The notes beneath the pieces were generated by a model. It was not told the DNA's origin and ran no database searches. It saw only the letters and a program-made list of their open reading frames with translations. Shown piece by piece: positions 27,601-36,543 of a stretch of 64,000 nt of DNA. Location of the stretch: positions 38,152,151-38,216,150 of the forward strand of contig NC_054877.1 in assembly GCF_018320785.1 (NCBI RefSeq). Reading direction: 5' to 3'. Every line of letters begins with the position of its first letter. Position 1 is the stretch's first letter. A program made the position numbers and the translations under genes. The stretch is from Cheilinus undulatus (taxonomy: Eukaryota; Chordata; Actinopteri; Labriformes; Labridae).

Positions 27601-30600
27601 AGGTAGAAAATCAGTTAACTCATAAACCTTACAAATATGATTTTACAAGTACTTTGTCAATAAAAAGTACAGTTCTGTAAATATTGATGATGTCTCCTGG
27701 ATGGGTTGGGGTTACTTGATGTCTCCAGGTTACATTAAATAAATTCAATCATGTAGCATGTTATTTGGCCATACCACTGTGATCATACAAATCATGTGTG
27801 TTATGTGTTGCTCTCATTTATTGTCAGTAGAGGAAGTTTTGCCAAGCCAAAAAACTTTTAACACAAAAAACAGAAAGCTTCAGGTACGTTGCAGTTAGAC
27901 GTAATGAATGTATAAAAATCGGATAAATTGATGCAGCTTCAAAATAACCAACAGTGAATAAAGTAGTCGAATGTTTAATAATGAAGATGACCAAGTTGAA
28001 GACACAGTAGGAAAAATTTCTCTATTTAGTACCCTTTTTAATCTTAACCGTTTGGTAGCAGTTACTTTGCACTTCTGTGTATAGGGAGCAAATTAAAGCT
28101 GTTCTGATGCCTCCCGTGATGATGAGCGTTATTTTATGATTGCTGACTGTTGTAAGACTTGTGCTGTTTACAAGTTGCATCCTCCAAGCATAAGGGACAA
28201 AAGGGCACAAGAGAGAAAAAAAATCTGTTTCTTGAGTGTCCACTTGATGCTGGCTATAAAGGCACCAGGAGAAAAATAAGATGTTTGTAGGGGAATATTT
28301 CAAATCCAGTTAAACACAAATAATAGTTGGGTTTAGCCAACTTGTCTTGCAGAATTTGGCTAAAGTTAGCAGTGCTAGCTCTACCTGCTTTCCATTCTCT
28401 TTGCAGATTAACATCCACATTCCTGTGCTTAATACATCAATCATTGCCTCTGTGATATGAGTATAACCTAACACAGCCCATGTTAGACTTTATCTCCATT
28501 TCTAGATCAAACATAGCTAAACCACACTGTTGGTATGAGATGCTGTTGGTGCTTTCACTTCTAGTGTGTGCAGTTAGAAAACAAGCCGGTTCAAAGAGCT
28601 GGCTCTTTTATGAGAACTGCCAGAGTGAACACTGTTTGCACCACTAGCCCTAACCCTAACAGCATCATTTGAGAAGAACGAGGCGGTACCTGTGGGCAGG
28701 GTTTAGTTGTACTCAAAACTGTTTGCAATGGCTGCCTCCAGTGCAGTGAATACCTCGGATGTAGCTGTAGTATAGCGTCAGTTTTACTCGACCTGGACCA
28801 TGTTTCTGCATTTTATGAATAAAAACAACACCAAGAGATTTTCATGATGAGAAAGATGTTTTCGCTCTTCTGCTGACCTGCTTCAGTATGAGTTTTTGAG
28901 AGAAAGGGTTAGTGGTTGTATACAATGGCTGCTAGTGGACTGATTAGCTTGATCTTAGCCAAGGCAGCAGTTATGTCAGAACTGGACAACATTTCTTTAT
29001 TAAATGAAGGGCAGAGAGCAACACTGAAAGCTTCTCATGGCGGAAAAGATGTTTTCTGATGGGTGGGTTTGCCGGTATATCTAATGGCTGCTGCCGTGGT
29101 ATCTACCAGCTCAGTTGTAGCTGTAGGACAGCAGTTTCGGAACCGGATAACATTTCCTATTGAAACAAGAGCATAAAGCCACACAGAAAGCTTCAAGCTA
29201 AGGCAGCGGTATCCTGTTAGCTCAAAAGTAACGCATGTGTACAATGTCATTTTGTGTTGTCGCTCTTACTGGCCTGTAATGAATGTGACAGGGAGAACGA
29301 TCCTCCAATCACCTTCCGAGAATGTTTTGAAAATTCCTGCCCTTCCCAAACGCTTTATTTTGGAGCTTTCCTAGATGAATGTGAAATACATCCATGCGAT
29401 GGGTATATGAAACAGTCTATCTGGTGTTTCAGGTTGGGGAAGGGAAGGAATTTTCAAAAAAACCTCAGAGGGTGATCGGATGACTTTCTGTCCATTACTT
29501 TCATGACAGGCCAATCAGTGCGACAAGACAAACTAGAAAAGCAGACTTCCACCATTAGCCCTTTCTCCCAATAGTACAGAATCCATTTAAAAATTCCTGA
29601 ATCCAGATGGTGATCCAGATCACCCCCAAAATCTTATCAGTTCTTCCTTATGCCATTTCTGACATTTCCTGAAAATTTAATCAAAAGCCAAAACAAACAA
29701 ACTAACTAACAAATTAACAAACCTTGCCGATCACATAACCTCCTTGGCGGAGGTAATGAGGTAGTGCCTACACAGCTTCAGTACTGACCTGAGCTGTACA
29801 GGCCTGCGCTGCTGTAGTGTATGAATGGTGGAACATATGGGGGGCTAAAAATTAATGCCGACGCCTATCGGGAGATGAGCAAAAACATCCCCTATGCCAA
29901 GATGAACTTTTGGTGTGGCTCTTTGGTCTTGTTTTGGTAAAGAAATCTGGTAGAGGTCTGAATTCACTGCTGCTTTTTCACAGCTACATCTGAGCTAATT
30001 GCTACACCAGTGGCAGCCGTTGCTATTGGGGTCTAGTACAACTTAACCCTGCCTGGTCAAAACCGTTCTCGGGCCTGGCACATTTATTTCAGACTGGAGC
30101 TTTACAAGAGGGACTTGCCTGATGACAGATATGGAGTGTGGCCAGTCCCTCTGCTTTGCAAAGTTAGTGTGTCACAGTTTAGACAGAGAATTTGGGTGGA
30201 ACTGAACTGGTTAGAAATATTAAGAATTAGGTTCACCAACTAGTAATTCTTGCGCCAACTACGGAGAGTGTTTAATTATTTAGCTGACTAATTGTGTGCA
30301 TCCCTAATGAAAAACCCTTCCATATTACAATGCAAGTTTTAAAATAGAATAACTGTGTATTTAAAGCTGGTCAAAATAGTTTGTCATTACTTCATGAGGA
30401 GGATGTTTTTTGTTTTTATTAATCATCTCTTTTAGTTTTAAAAAGGATAAGTGCTACATAACTAGGAGTGTGCTGATATAACTAAATGCTGGTGTTGTAG
30501 CTGTTTGAGAGGAGGCTTAAGACCCGCCTTTCTGGGCCAGTGGTTTTCAAACTTTTTTGCCCAAGACAACCTTAGGTCAAGGTAAAATCTGAAGGCATAC

Positions 30601-32204
30601 TGTATGCAATACCATGCAAAATAGCCTTTTGACATGTGCTACAGTACCTTTAGCTATTGTACAGTTGTAGTAATAATGTATGGTTGTATAAACTCTGACA
30701 GTACACCTAGACTCACCTCAAGCCACACCAGTTCACCTCTCCACACTGGTTGGGGACCAATGGTCTATGGATGGAGGCTGCTTAAAAGGCCCCTTCAGTA
30801 ACCAATGACCCTCAGGGTTCATCCACTATTTTCTAAAGTCTATGGCTGTACTGCACGTGACCACACCCACCTGTGATGTCACAGTATCTTAGAGTTTACC
30901 TACACAGCTCTGCAGCAATAATAAAACAAAATTGGGCAAATCCTTCAAATTAATGAAAAATTCATAAAATGAAGCAAGTTATCAGGTCTCAATTATATTT
31001 GGTAGCCCCTTACTCAGGTGGTGTGTATTTTTTATGATTAAGTTTGGTTCTGTGTACATATTTGAATTTTTAAAACCTACAATTAACTGACTTTGGACTT
31101 TGAATAAAAAGAAATAAAACTAAGAGTAAAATGCCATTAAGATGCAGAATTCAAACCAATGCGACTGGAGATTCCTCTTTAAGATTTAAATGTATGACGT
31201 GTACTTCATACTGTTGCAGCTCTTAAAAGCAGAGGATCTGGATGCATCACAGACCTGCAGGAGGGAAAAAGTGTGGGTTTGCATGTGTCTTACATGTCCC
31301 GGAGTTCATCAATAAACCGATTGGTGAATGATTTGATCTGCCCAATGTAGAACTCTGGAGGTTTCTGTCTGAGGGCGACACTCTCCGATGTATCCAGAAC
31401 AAAGAAGAGGTCAACGGGACAATCTGTTCACAACACAAACAAAACATACAAACAAACAAACAAAGATGGCTGTCAGCAAGTAGAACCCAATAAACAGAGT
31501 GAACTCTATGAGATCATGAACCATGAATCATCCTGTGAAATCAGTATGCTCATATCTACTGCATCATCAAACATCAGGCCTACATGAAGCTGCATGGATC
31601 ATCCTGCACCACACTGGGCAGCATAAAGCTGATGCATGCACCTCCATACAGGTGCAGGCCGGTGATGACTGTCTGATCCATGATATGCATTTACACTTTA
31701 ATCATAACTATTGCATAGCACATAAACAGGGAAGCAGACCTGAGGTGTCATCACCTGCTCTAGTTCTTCATCACGCAGTTTGCAGACCTGCGTGCCAAAG
31801 TGTCACATAGCTGCCCCAAAAGGACAGCTATGCGACAAGACAAGGGCCTGCTCAGAGTGAGCTGAGCTACTGACAACGTCTAATCTCACTTTTGGTTGTT
31901 TTTGTGTCAGTGCTGTTGATCTGAAAAGCTCTTCGATCTTTGGAAAGTATGCAACCCAAAGACAACGAACATCTGGACTCAGTCTTGAAGCCAACAGCAG
32001 CTCAGTAAAGACATGATACATTCATACACAGAAAAGCCACTTCACATGCACTAAACTTTCAAAAATACAATGAATTGAGCAGTATGGGATTTTTTAAAAA
32101 ACATTTTATGCACACTTACCCGCAAACCTGGCTCTTAGGCTCTGCGTTTGCGCTCCAGCCACCAAAACGCACAGCAGCGCGAGGAGACCTCTGAGAGTCT
32201 CCAT
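7045..32204 (-). CDS. col6a1: col6a1 gene, collagen VI alpha-1 chain, 5' portion (25 coding exons)
   Basis: Collagen VI alpha-1 is a secreted extracellular-matrix chain that assembles with alpha-2 and an alpha-3-type chain into microfibrils. Joining 25 minus-strand exons gives 549 residues without a stop: signal peptide (about 1-20), von Willebrand A domain (about 32-225) with DTSES at 39-43, the Thr of GKGTYTDC and the Asp of VVTDG, then CCSFDC (238-243) and a Gly-X-Y helix from about residue 247. The peptide [12 protein letters not shown] and the later GYKEPCGG and GLPGCKG match human COL6A1 closely and align exon for exon, which separates it from COL6A2. RGD triplets lie at 400, 442, 469 and 522. 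The helix exons are multiples of 9 bases except the 51-base exon 23, which carries a conserved interruption. The last helix segment and the C1/C2 domains are not seen, so the gene is partial here. The start is the ATG at 32204, which opens a classic signal peptide. Confidence 0.95.
7301..7336 (-). CDS. col6a1: col6a1 exon 24 (triple helix, RGD)
   Basis: 36 bases, [12 protein letters not shown], against human GYPGNRGAPGIN. RGD at 522-524. Confidence 0.92.
7337..9303. other. col6a1 intron 23, no other feature
   Basis: AT-rich intron with two poly-T runs (about 8107-8122 and 8154-8166). Human protein alignment shows no missing exon between exons 23 and 24. Confidence 0.6.
9304..9354 (-). CDS. 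col6a1: col6a1 exon 23 (helix interruption, extra Cys)
   Basis: 51 bases, [17 protein letters not shown]. The NGT interruption matches human GEDGPAGNGTEGFPGF. Cys 512 has no partner in the human helix, and the NGT is a potential N-glycosylation site. Confidence 0.93.
9480..9542 (-). CDS. col6a1: col6a1 exon 22 (triple helix)
   Basis: 63 bases beginning [16 protein letters not shown] and ending GPLGER, against human GLMGER. Acceptor TCTCAG, donor GTGAGA. Confidence 0.92.
9985..10525. repeat. Dispersed fish repeat in col6a1 intron 21
   Basis: The unit with CTTTCAGTG..TTTGCTC, CCATTGTTAACCGCTGTCAG, AACCCTACCCGTAGCTACC and GCCTGATGACAGAC looks like a dispersed element. Two partly similar units follow each other (about 10000-10180 and 10200-10520), and a related block occurs at 29880-30180. 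Confidence 0.5.
10900..11110. repeat. TAGCTAA-rich low-complexity block
   Basis: About 200 bases made largely of AGCTAA, TTAGCT and GCTAAC words, which are near-palindromic, so both strands look alike. It may be a decayed tandem repeat. Confidence 0.6.
11395..11560. repeat. Dispersed fish repeat (LINE-tail-like)
   Basis: Contains GAGGCGAAACATCTTCAAGAA, then CCAGTCCAGCTGCCCTTTGATC and ATAACCATGACCTGGATGACTGAGAACCT, wording that recurs widely in fish genomes. ATCCAACGCTGATCAAAGCAG near its start is mirrored by TTTGATCAGTGTTGGATAAC near its end, an inverted match. Confidence 0.55.
12488..12550 (-). CDS. col6a1: col6a1 exon 21 (triple helix, RGD)
   Basis: 63 bases containing [12 protein letters not shown], against human [15 protein letters not shown] at 469-471. 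Donor GTGAGT. Confidence 0.94.
12551..15628. other. col6a1 intron 20
   Basis: Contains a run of 22 A (13176-13197), a hAT-type repeat end at 13266, and an unusual GC- and purine-rich block at about 15240-15545. No exon is expected here from the human alignment. Confidence 0.6.
13266..13345. repeat. hAT-type repeat end
   Basis: CAGTGGTTGTCAACTGGTGGGTCAGGACCC is the usual outer end of a common fish hAT-like miniature element. I do not find the matching right end nearby. Confidence 0.45.
15629..15691 (-). CDS. col6a1: col6a1 exon 20 (triple helix, RGD)
   Basis: 63 bases beginning [16 protein letters not shown]. The GDQGREG core is identical to human COL6A1. RGD at 442-444. Confidence 0.93.
18060..18869 (+). 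mobile_element. Tc1-like transposon fragment (C-terminal transposase)
   Basis: The plus frame at 18123-18485 contains [25 protein letters not shown] and [19 protein letters not shown]. These are the DDE-domain landmarks of Tc1/mariner transposases (HNAPCH, then SPDxNxIENLW). The N-terminal half is missing. The 3' end, ATTTGGAACACAGTGTA (to 18869), matches a known Tc1-type terminal repeat. It is interrupted by a microsatellite and is inactive. Confidence 0.8.
18614..18732 (+). repeat. (AT)n / (GATA)n microsatellite
   Basis: About 45 bases of AT followed by two blocks of GATA units separated by short AT runs, inside the Tc1 remnant. Confidence 0.95.
19288..19350 (-). CDS. col6a1: col6a1 exon 19 (triple helix)
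   Basis: 63 bases, seven triplets beginning [16 protein letters not shown]. Acceptor TTAAAG, donor GTGAGT. Confidence 0.92.
19437..19472 (-). CDS. col6a1: col6a1 exon 18 (helix, Gly replaced by Pro)
   Basis: 36 bases, [12 protein letters not shown]. The human exon of the same length and place reads GNPGPDGAPGER, so a required Gly is Pro here (residue 407). A second in-frame AG nine bases into the exon could give PTPGLPGER, which still lacks the Gly. Donor GTAAGT is good. Confidence 0.85.
19566..19619 (-). CDS. col6a1: col6a1 exon 17 (triple helix, RGD)
   Basis: 54 bases, [18 protein letters not shown], with RGD at residues 400-402. Donor GTAAGT. Confidence 0.92.
19709..19771 (-). CDS. col6a1: col6a1 exon 16 (triple helix)
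   Basis: 63 bases, seven triplets beginning [16 protein letters not shown]. Acceptor TTTTAAG, donor GTGAAT. Confidence 0.92.
19851..19913 (-). CDS. col6a1: col6a1 exon 15 (triple helix)
   Basis: 63 bases with [15 protein letters not shown], like human GPKGDPGAFGLKGEK. Acceptor TTTCAG, donor GTAAGA. Confidence 0.93.
20480..20533 (-). CDS. col6a1: col6a1 exon 14 (triple helix, conserved Cys)
   Basis: 54 bases, [18 protein letters not shown]. Cys 336 in [10 protein letters not shown] is conserved with human COL6A1, where the helix cysteine takes part in dimer and tetramer assembly. Confidence 0.94.
20621..20665 (-). CDS. col6a1: col6a1 exon 13 (triple helix)
   Basis: 45 bases, [15 protein letters not shown], corresponding to human GEKGKRGIDGVDGVK. 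Confidence 0.92.
20770..20796 (-). CDS. col6a1: col6a1 exon 12 (triple helix)
   Basis: 27 bases, GERGHKGYK, acceptor TCTGCAG, donor GTAAGT. Confidence 0.9.
20911..20937 (-). CDS. col6a1: col6a1 exon 11 (triple helix)
   Basis: 27 bases, GDRGTRGEK, acceptor TTTTTAG, donor GTACTA. Confidence 0.88.
20938..22709. other. col6a1 intron 10
   Basis: Two stretches, about 21690-21960 and 22080-22310, look alike: each has GTGATGCTTT, ACAGCTTTAA..CTCCCCTTA and GAGCCATTACA. This suggests an old local duplication or two copies of a repeat. No coding sequence. Confidence 0.5.
22710..22754 (-). CDS. col6a1: col6a1 exon 10 (triple helix)
   Basis: 45 bases, [15 protein letters not shown], matching human GDLGPVGYQGMK. 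Confidence 0.92.
22904..22957 (-). CDS. col6a1: col6a1 exon 9 (triple helix)
   Basis: 54 bases, [18 protein letters not shown]. Human has GERGKPGLPGEKGEAGDP at this point. Confidence 0.92.
23068..23112 (-). CDS. col6a1: col6a1 exon 8 (start of triple helix)
   Basis: Reads [15 protein letters not shown]; Gly-X-Y begins here. The donor is AAG|GTTTGA, weaker than its neighbours. Confidence 0.9.
23213..23233 (-). CDS. col6a1: col6a1 exon 7 (CCSFDCN cysteine segment)
   Basis: Seven codons, CCSFDCN, matching human CCSFECQ, between the vWA domain and the helix. Acceptor CTTCCAG, donor GTAAGT. Confidence 0.92.
23876..23896 (-). CDS. col6a1: col6a1 exon 6 (7-codon microexon)
   Basis: Reads TNETKDT between TTTTCAG and GTAAGT. 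It takes the place of KNNVEQV in the human protein, just before the cysteine segment. Confidence 0.8.
24025..24138 (-). CDS. col6a1: col6a1 exon 5 (end of vWA N1 domain)
   Basis: 38 codons, starting [20 protein letters not shown], which matches the human LSIIATDHTYRRNFTAAD region. Acceptor GTGCAG, donor GTATGT, phase 0 at both ends. Confidence 0.93.
24480..25030. repeat. Degenerate TTTACTTTAAG repeat
   Basis: About 550 bases with recurring words TACTTTAAGTAGCTTTACTTTA. Units are irregular, so it is an old tandem array or low-complexity expansion. Confidence 0.6.
25600..25790 (+). repeat. AGTTACTTTACTCTT tandem repeat
   Basis: About ten imperfect copies of a roughly 15-17-base unit (AGTTACTTTACTCTT). 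It is related in wording to the block at 24480-25030. Confidence 0.75.
25957..26933. mobile_element. Non-autonomous DNA transposon with imperfect inverted ends
   Basis: Left end TAGTGTTGTCACAACA and right end, read in reverse, TAGTGTTGCACGGTAC. The inside has the ATACCGATGCCC / CACGATACTCGATACT wording of a fish repeat family. Flanks show no clear target duplication. It contains a CTCF-like motif at 26784-26798. Confidence 0.6.
27140..27299 (-). CDS. col6a1: col6a1 exon 4 (vWA N1 domain)
   Basis: Encodes [20 protein letters not shown] and then [13 protein letters not shown], with the third metal-site motif (TDG). This is the segment that most clearly identifies COL6A1. Donor GTACCA, ends in phase 0. 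Confidence 0.96.
27381..27581 (-). CDS. col6a1: col6a1 exon 3 (vWA N1 domain)
   Basis: Begins [20 protein letters not shown] and ends [20 protein letters not shown], with the metal-site Thr. Acceptor ATCCAG, donor GTAAAT. The split Gly codon joins exon 4 to give [13 protein letters not shown]. Confidence 0.95.
28590..30180. repeat. Composite of dispersed fish repeats
   Basis: Several partly similar units containing CAGCTGTAG/CAGTTGTAG, GAAAGCTT, and TTAACCCTGCCTGG..GCCTGATGACAGAT, related to the block at 9985-10525. A separate LINE-tail-like piece lies inside (29580-29757). Confidence 0.5.
29580..29757 (+). repeat. LINE (RTE-like) 3' tail
   Basis: Ends with ACAAACAAACTAACTAACA and then CATAACCTCCTTGGCGGAGGTAAT, a common 3' tail of fish RTE-type retroelements. 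Confidence 0.6.
30538..30780. repeat. hAT-like repeat
   Basis: Begins CCAGTGGTTTTCAAACTTTTTTGCCCAAG, the usual end of a fish hAT-type element, and runs to about GGTTGGGGACCAATGG. Boundaries are approximate. Confidence 0.4.
31294..31423 (-). CDS. col6a1: col6a1 exon 2 (start of vWA N1 domain)
   Basis: Reads [19 protein letters not shown], nearly the human COL6A1 sequence, and holds the DxSxS metal-site motif. Acceptor is AACAG, donor GTAAGA. The phase (1 in, 2 out) fits exons 1 and 3. Confidence 0.95.
32120..32204 (-). CDS. col6a1: col6a1 exon 1 (start codon, signal peptide)
   Basis: Residues 1-28 plus one base. The peptide begins [19 protein letters not shown], a short basic start, a Leu/Val core and a small-residue cleavage region. 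The donor is G|GTAAGT. Seven bases upstream of the ATG there is a TTTTTCTGCAG acceptor-like string, and a GTACCG donor-like site lies near 32299, so a short 5'-UTR intron is possible. Confidence 0.9.
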
Positions 32205-32239
32205 GTTCAAACTGCAGAAAAACCTACAAACTTAAAAAA

Positions 32240-32580
32240 TACAACACCCCACTCCCCTGATAAACTAACACCGAACCACTCCGGCCCCAAACCCGGTACC
32301 TCTAAACAGGTTTGACGATCCTTTTTTTGGTGATCCAGCGCTCCGCCGCAGTTTGTCCGAGGAGAAACCCAGAGCGCGCAGAGGAGGACCACAGCGCACG
32401 GCGAGGGAGGAGGAGGAGGAAGAGAAGGAGGAGGAGTTCACGCGCTTTCTCCGAGAGGACGATGTGCAGGAATCGACGGGAGCGCGCACGGGCCAAAAGT
32501 TTACACAAAATCAGAGATATGTCTGCTTCCTTAAAAGGTTCCACAGGAACAGAGACGCAGGAATAGCTTAACAATAACCC
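32240..32580 (-). promoter_or_regulatory. col6a1 upstream region, GC-rich and pyrimidine-rich
   Basis: This stretch just upstream of the col6a1 start codon has many CpG pairs and, on the coding strand, CTCCTCCTCC-type runs near 32400-32450, in contrast to the AT-rich surroundings. Such TATA-poor, pyrimidine-rich promoters are known for collagen VI genes. No TATA box is clear. The 5'-UTR should lie here. Confidence 0.5.
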
Positions 32581-32970
32581 TGATGATTGACGTGGAGGCT
32601 CGAATGAGGGCTGATTTTCTTATTCGTGGGGACACCCGGCGATTATTTCATAATGTGCATGATGAGATATTACTTAAAATCAAAGATGTGTGGGGGGACA
32701 AGTAACAAAAGTAATGAGGAAATGTAAGAAAAGCAGTCGTGAATAGATGCGCACTGGAGTAAGTTACCAAACTTAATGAAAAGCAGCTGACGCACATCTT
32801 GGAAGCATTTTCTATTCTTTTTCTGTAAAAGTCTTCCAGTTGGAGATGGGGGTAGGTGGAGTTTTAATACATCTGGTTCACTTCGGCGTCCAGACCTGAC
32901 CCTGAACATAAAAGAGAGAGGAGAAGGAGGGGGCTCTTTCTCATTTTTCTTCCTCTGCGTAAAGGGACAC

Positions 32971-32985
32971 AGTGCCATCTTGCGG
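32971..32985 (-). promoter_or_regulatory. CTCF-like motif
   Basis: Reads CGCAAGATGGCACT on the minus strand, close to the vertebrate CTCF core. Judged by eye only. Confidence 0.3.
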
Positions 32986-34481
32986 TAATGGTGCGTAAAT
33001 CCTGGAAGCGAGTTTGGAAAAATTTGGGGTACATTTCCACGAAGAGGTGTGGGCGTGGAGTGCTAATTTGGCAAGGTGTTGATGGGGGTGGATGTTGCAC
33101 GGTTGCCGTGGACACATCCTACGTGAGCGTCTGTATTTGCGCTTAAACCATGGGACAGCACCTGGACTCACAGTTTCCACTGAGATCACTGTTTCAGGGG
33201 GTGAAAGTTGTGCAGGAAGGGAGGGAAGGAAAGGAAAGAAGGGAGAAAAGGAGGAGTGAGAAGATGGAGGGGGCATCTGTTAGTGATCAGTGTTTATTAG
33301 TGAGCTCTCATAGTAAATCTGTTGGGTTCCTGGCAGCTGTTATGGGGCGTCTGTATGGTAATGCTTGCATTATGAGATGCCTCAATACCTTGCATCAGGA
33401 TTGCATTACTCTATTAAATACATTAGCAAAGAGTTTGGAGTGTTTCAGTTTTCATGGTTTTGAGGGCGGCTGGGTTCAAAAGCAAGCCCCCTTCTGGATC
33501 TTTTTTACAGCCCCAAAACTGGCAAGCGGGACTGAGATCCCCAAGAAGCCATAATCTTCTCCCCACAAGGAAGCAAGAACAGGCTTTGTCCTTAAAAGAC
33601 CAACAAATGCTGCAATCCATGAAGACAACATGCAGAAATAAACATGCAGCCTACAGCAGAGAGGATCTGTTTAATGTCCCGTGTACAAAATGTTGGCAGA
33701 GAGGATGCAGAAAAGTTTCCACAGGATCCTGATGCTCAGTGGAGAGGATTAGCAGTATTTCTGAGTCAGAGAGAAAGAAGGGACAGAGCTGAGTACAGCC
33801 AGTGTCTCCTGCATGACAGGATTTTTACAGTTTGTGGTTTTTAACATCTTGCAACATTTAACACACCACCACATTTCATCTCATGGGTTGAACTCAAAGC
33901 AAATGGTGATTTTGGGTTCATTTGAGGGATATGAATCAGATGGCACTCTGAAACATTTACCACAGTTGAGATGAAACATGGAAAAAAAGAGGAGAGAACA
34001 GCTCTTCTTTCCCAGCTAAAGCTTAAAAGTCGGGGCAGTTGATCACAATATGCCGTAATAGTATGATGTAAAAATTCATGTGTATGGAGTACAAGTTAGA
34101 AACATGCAAATGGGAACAATGACGGTGGCACAAGACAAATTTTTATGAGCTCAATAGATGCCAAATAGAATAAACAGTGCTGTATTTTTCCATCTTGTGT
34201 TAAACCACTTTAGATACCACGAGGCGCCAGTCAAAACATCAGGAAATTACGGCCCAATCAAGATTCTCAACCACACCAAATAGAGTTAATGACAGGAAAT
34301 GAGGCACAATATCTTCCGCTGCATCAGTGCCTCATCAATCTCTGCCTCTTCAGGCATCTTTAAATCTGGTCTCAAATTTGCAGAGAAGGAAAAAAATTGT
34401 TTGATCCTTCTGTACATCTAGAATTAGTGTTCAAAAGCACAAACCCTCTGGATCAAAGGGGGAAACGCGCAATGAACTCCT

Positions 34482-34498
34482 GCTGCCATCTAGTGAAA
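34482..34498 (-). promoter_or_regulatory. CTCF-like motif
   Basis: Reads TTTCACTAGATGGCAGC on the minus strand, a near-consensus CTCF core (CACTAGATGGCAG). It lies between col6a1 and the zinc-finger cluster. Confidence 0.45.
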
Positions 34499-35149
34499 CC
34501 ACTAACTCTGGAGTTTAACTGTTGATTTGAGAAAAAAAAAAAAAAAATCTGTACATGGTATAGCCAAGGTCTTTTAATTTGAGATTCACAAATTTTGCAA
34601 ACCATTTTGGTGCATATAAAAGGCCTACAAGGAATAGTTATGCCATGTTGAAATAAACAGTACCATCACTCTGACCTTGCACTCTCACATTATTGTCTTT
34701 CTGCATATTTACAGTCAAACTCTTTCATTTCTTCAATGTTTCCGGCCTTTCCAAAAATATATGTTTACCAAAATGGCACATTCTGAACATACAGAATCTC
34801 ATCAAAATATGATTCACAACATCATTCACACATTTCATGCACAAGTGGCTACAAAGAGAGAAAAAAAGGCTTAGGGAAAAGGCCTGGTAGGTAAACAGGG
34901 AAAAACTTGCTGTTAGGTTGTGCTGTGAAAGGAACAGTTCGGCACTTTTTGAAAATGTTTTTCCTGAACATTTGAGATTGTTACCATTATATCTATCAAT
35001 TATGAAAATAAAACCCATGACTGATTTGCTCATCTTAGAATCAAAAGTTGAAATACAAGTAAGAAACTGATTTGCTGTTCAACATGTCAATAACTTCAAC
35101 TGCTGCCGGGCAGTTTTGCGCCTCTGCAAGGTACACAACAGCCTGACAG

Positions 35150-35560
35150 AGAATGTACAGTGGTGGGTCAAGAGAAGGGGCTGGGGTCATTTTGACCTTG
35201 CACCTCTAAAGGGGATTCAATTCATCCTTGAGACAGAGTGGAAATTTGTGTAAAGTTGGAAACAAATCCCTCGAAGTTGTTTTTTTTTTTGTTTGTTTGT
35301 TTAAGATATGGCATTCACAAGGAACAGATGAATATGAGGCTTAATGACCTCAACCTTTGACCTACAATCTACAAGAGTAACTTAATCTTGGAGTAAGAGT
35401 GTATATTTGTGCAAAGTTATAAAAAAAAAAATCCCTTACTGTGTTTCTGAAATACTGGGGTCATATGAATGTCTCAGACAGATGGACAGACTATCCGAGA
35501 GCAGAATGCCTCTGGCTCATGGCTCTCGCTGGCATGGACACATTAAAATCAATTACAAGC
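35150..35560 (+). repeat. LINE-tail-like repeats
   Basis: Two similar units with AAATTTGTGTAAAGTTGGAAACAAATCCCT and TATATTTGTGCAAAGTTATAA..ATCCCTTACT, and TGACCTCAACCTTTGACCTAC between them, the typical wording of fish RTE-type tails. Confidence 0.45.
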
Positions 35561-36543
35561 ACCTTTACAGCTCAGTAACTGATTTTATATGACCTTAAAA
35601 CAGCTGGTTTTATATCAGCCACACTGTTTAATTTCTGGTTTGATTGTAAAGACAGTAAAACTTTTTCCTCCTGCCTCTGTCTTTGTGCTAAGCTAGGCTA
35701 ACTGTCCTGAGGTTTCGGCTTTTAAAGAGAAATTTCTGTTTTATGAGAACTTCCATCACTGTCTATGGCCAATGTAGTCAATTAGGCAATACACTTTTTT
35801 CAGAGTGTGCTGTTTTTAACAAGAAGGCTGAGTTTTTCTATCCAAGCCTAATGTGACCGATTGTACCAGGATACACCGTGCACCTTCAGGTGCAGACATT
35901 TCTCCGGCTGTGCAGTATACTCTGGCACAACTAATACACTGCATTATAAAGGATTCAGTCAAAGCACGCATAAATGTATGCTCATGACATATGCTGCACC
36001 TATTCTAAGATTATTTTTTGACAGTTTGCAGTGTAATTTGTGTCTAGTTTTCAGTACAAGTGAAGGTGATAAGTACAAATCAAAGCAGAAAAAGCCTAAA
36101 GTGCTTTAGAGCTGCTGACTTCGTCACGCATAACGTAAGTGGTAGCTGCCAGTTGTTGCAGCTGCACGAATCTGTGCCTACCAGACAGAACAGCTGCAAC
36201 AACTGGAGAAATTTTTCACATTTTATCCTTAAATCACCTTAAACAGAATGGTTTCATTCTTCCCATCAAATTGTCATCAACATTATGTGCATTCTCCAAA
36301 AATGACAAACCATTCCTTTAAATGTTAACGAAGTCCTTCACTTTTGGTTTGTGATTACTTTTAAGTAAGGAAAAAAAAACATTTTCAGTTCAATGCCAAA
36401 AGCGACTGTACAATGTTGTCTGAAAAGCCTTCATGTATTGCTTAGATTGGTTGGTCTACTGTAGCTTTAGAGGCCTATCTAATGCAGTGTCTGAGTTAAA
36501 TGTTCAGTCCAAGGTTGTGCTCTGCTCTGTTTTGAGGTCTGAT

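Larger units (their letters stand above)
27582..31293. other. col6a1 intron 2
   Basis: Holds several dispersed repeats (28590-30180, 30538-30780) and otherwise nothing I can name. No exon is missing between exons 2 and 3. Confidence 0.6.
32580..36543. other. Intergenic region between col6a1 and zinc-finger gene A
   Basis: No gene supported. It holds a purine-rich stretch (33215-33275), CTCF-like motifs near 32971 and 34482, and LINE-tail-like repeats at about 35150-35560. The open frames here show no recognisable domain. Confidence 0.5.

Noticed and set aside
33150-33554. 134-codon plus-strand open frame upstream of col6a1
   Set aside because: Begins in a purine-rich low-complexity run, has no recognisable domain, and no splice or neighbour support.
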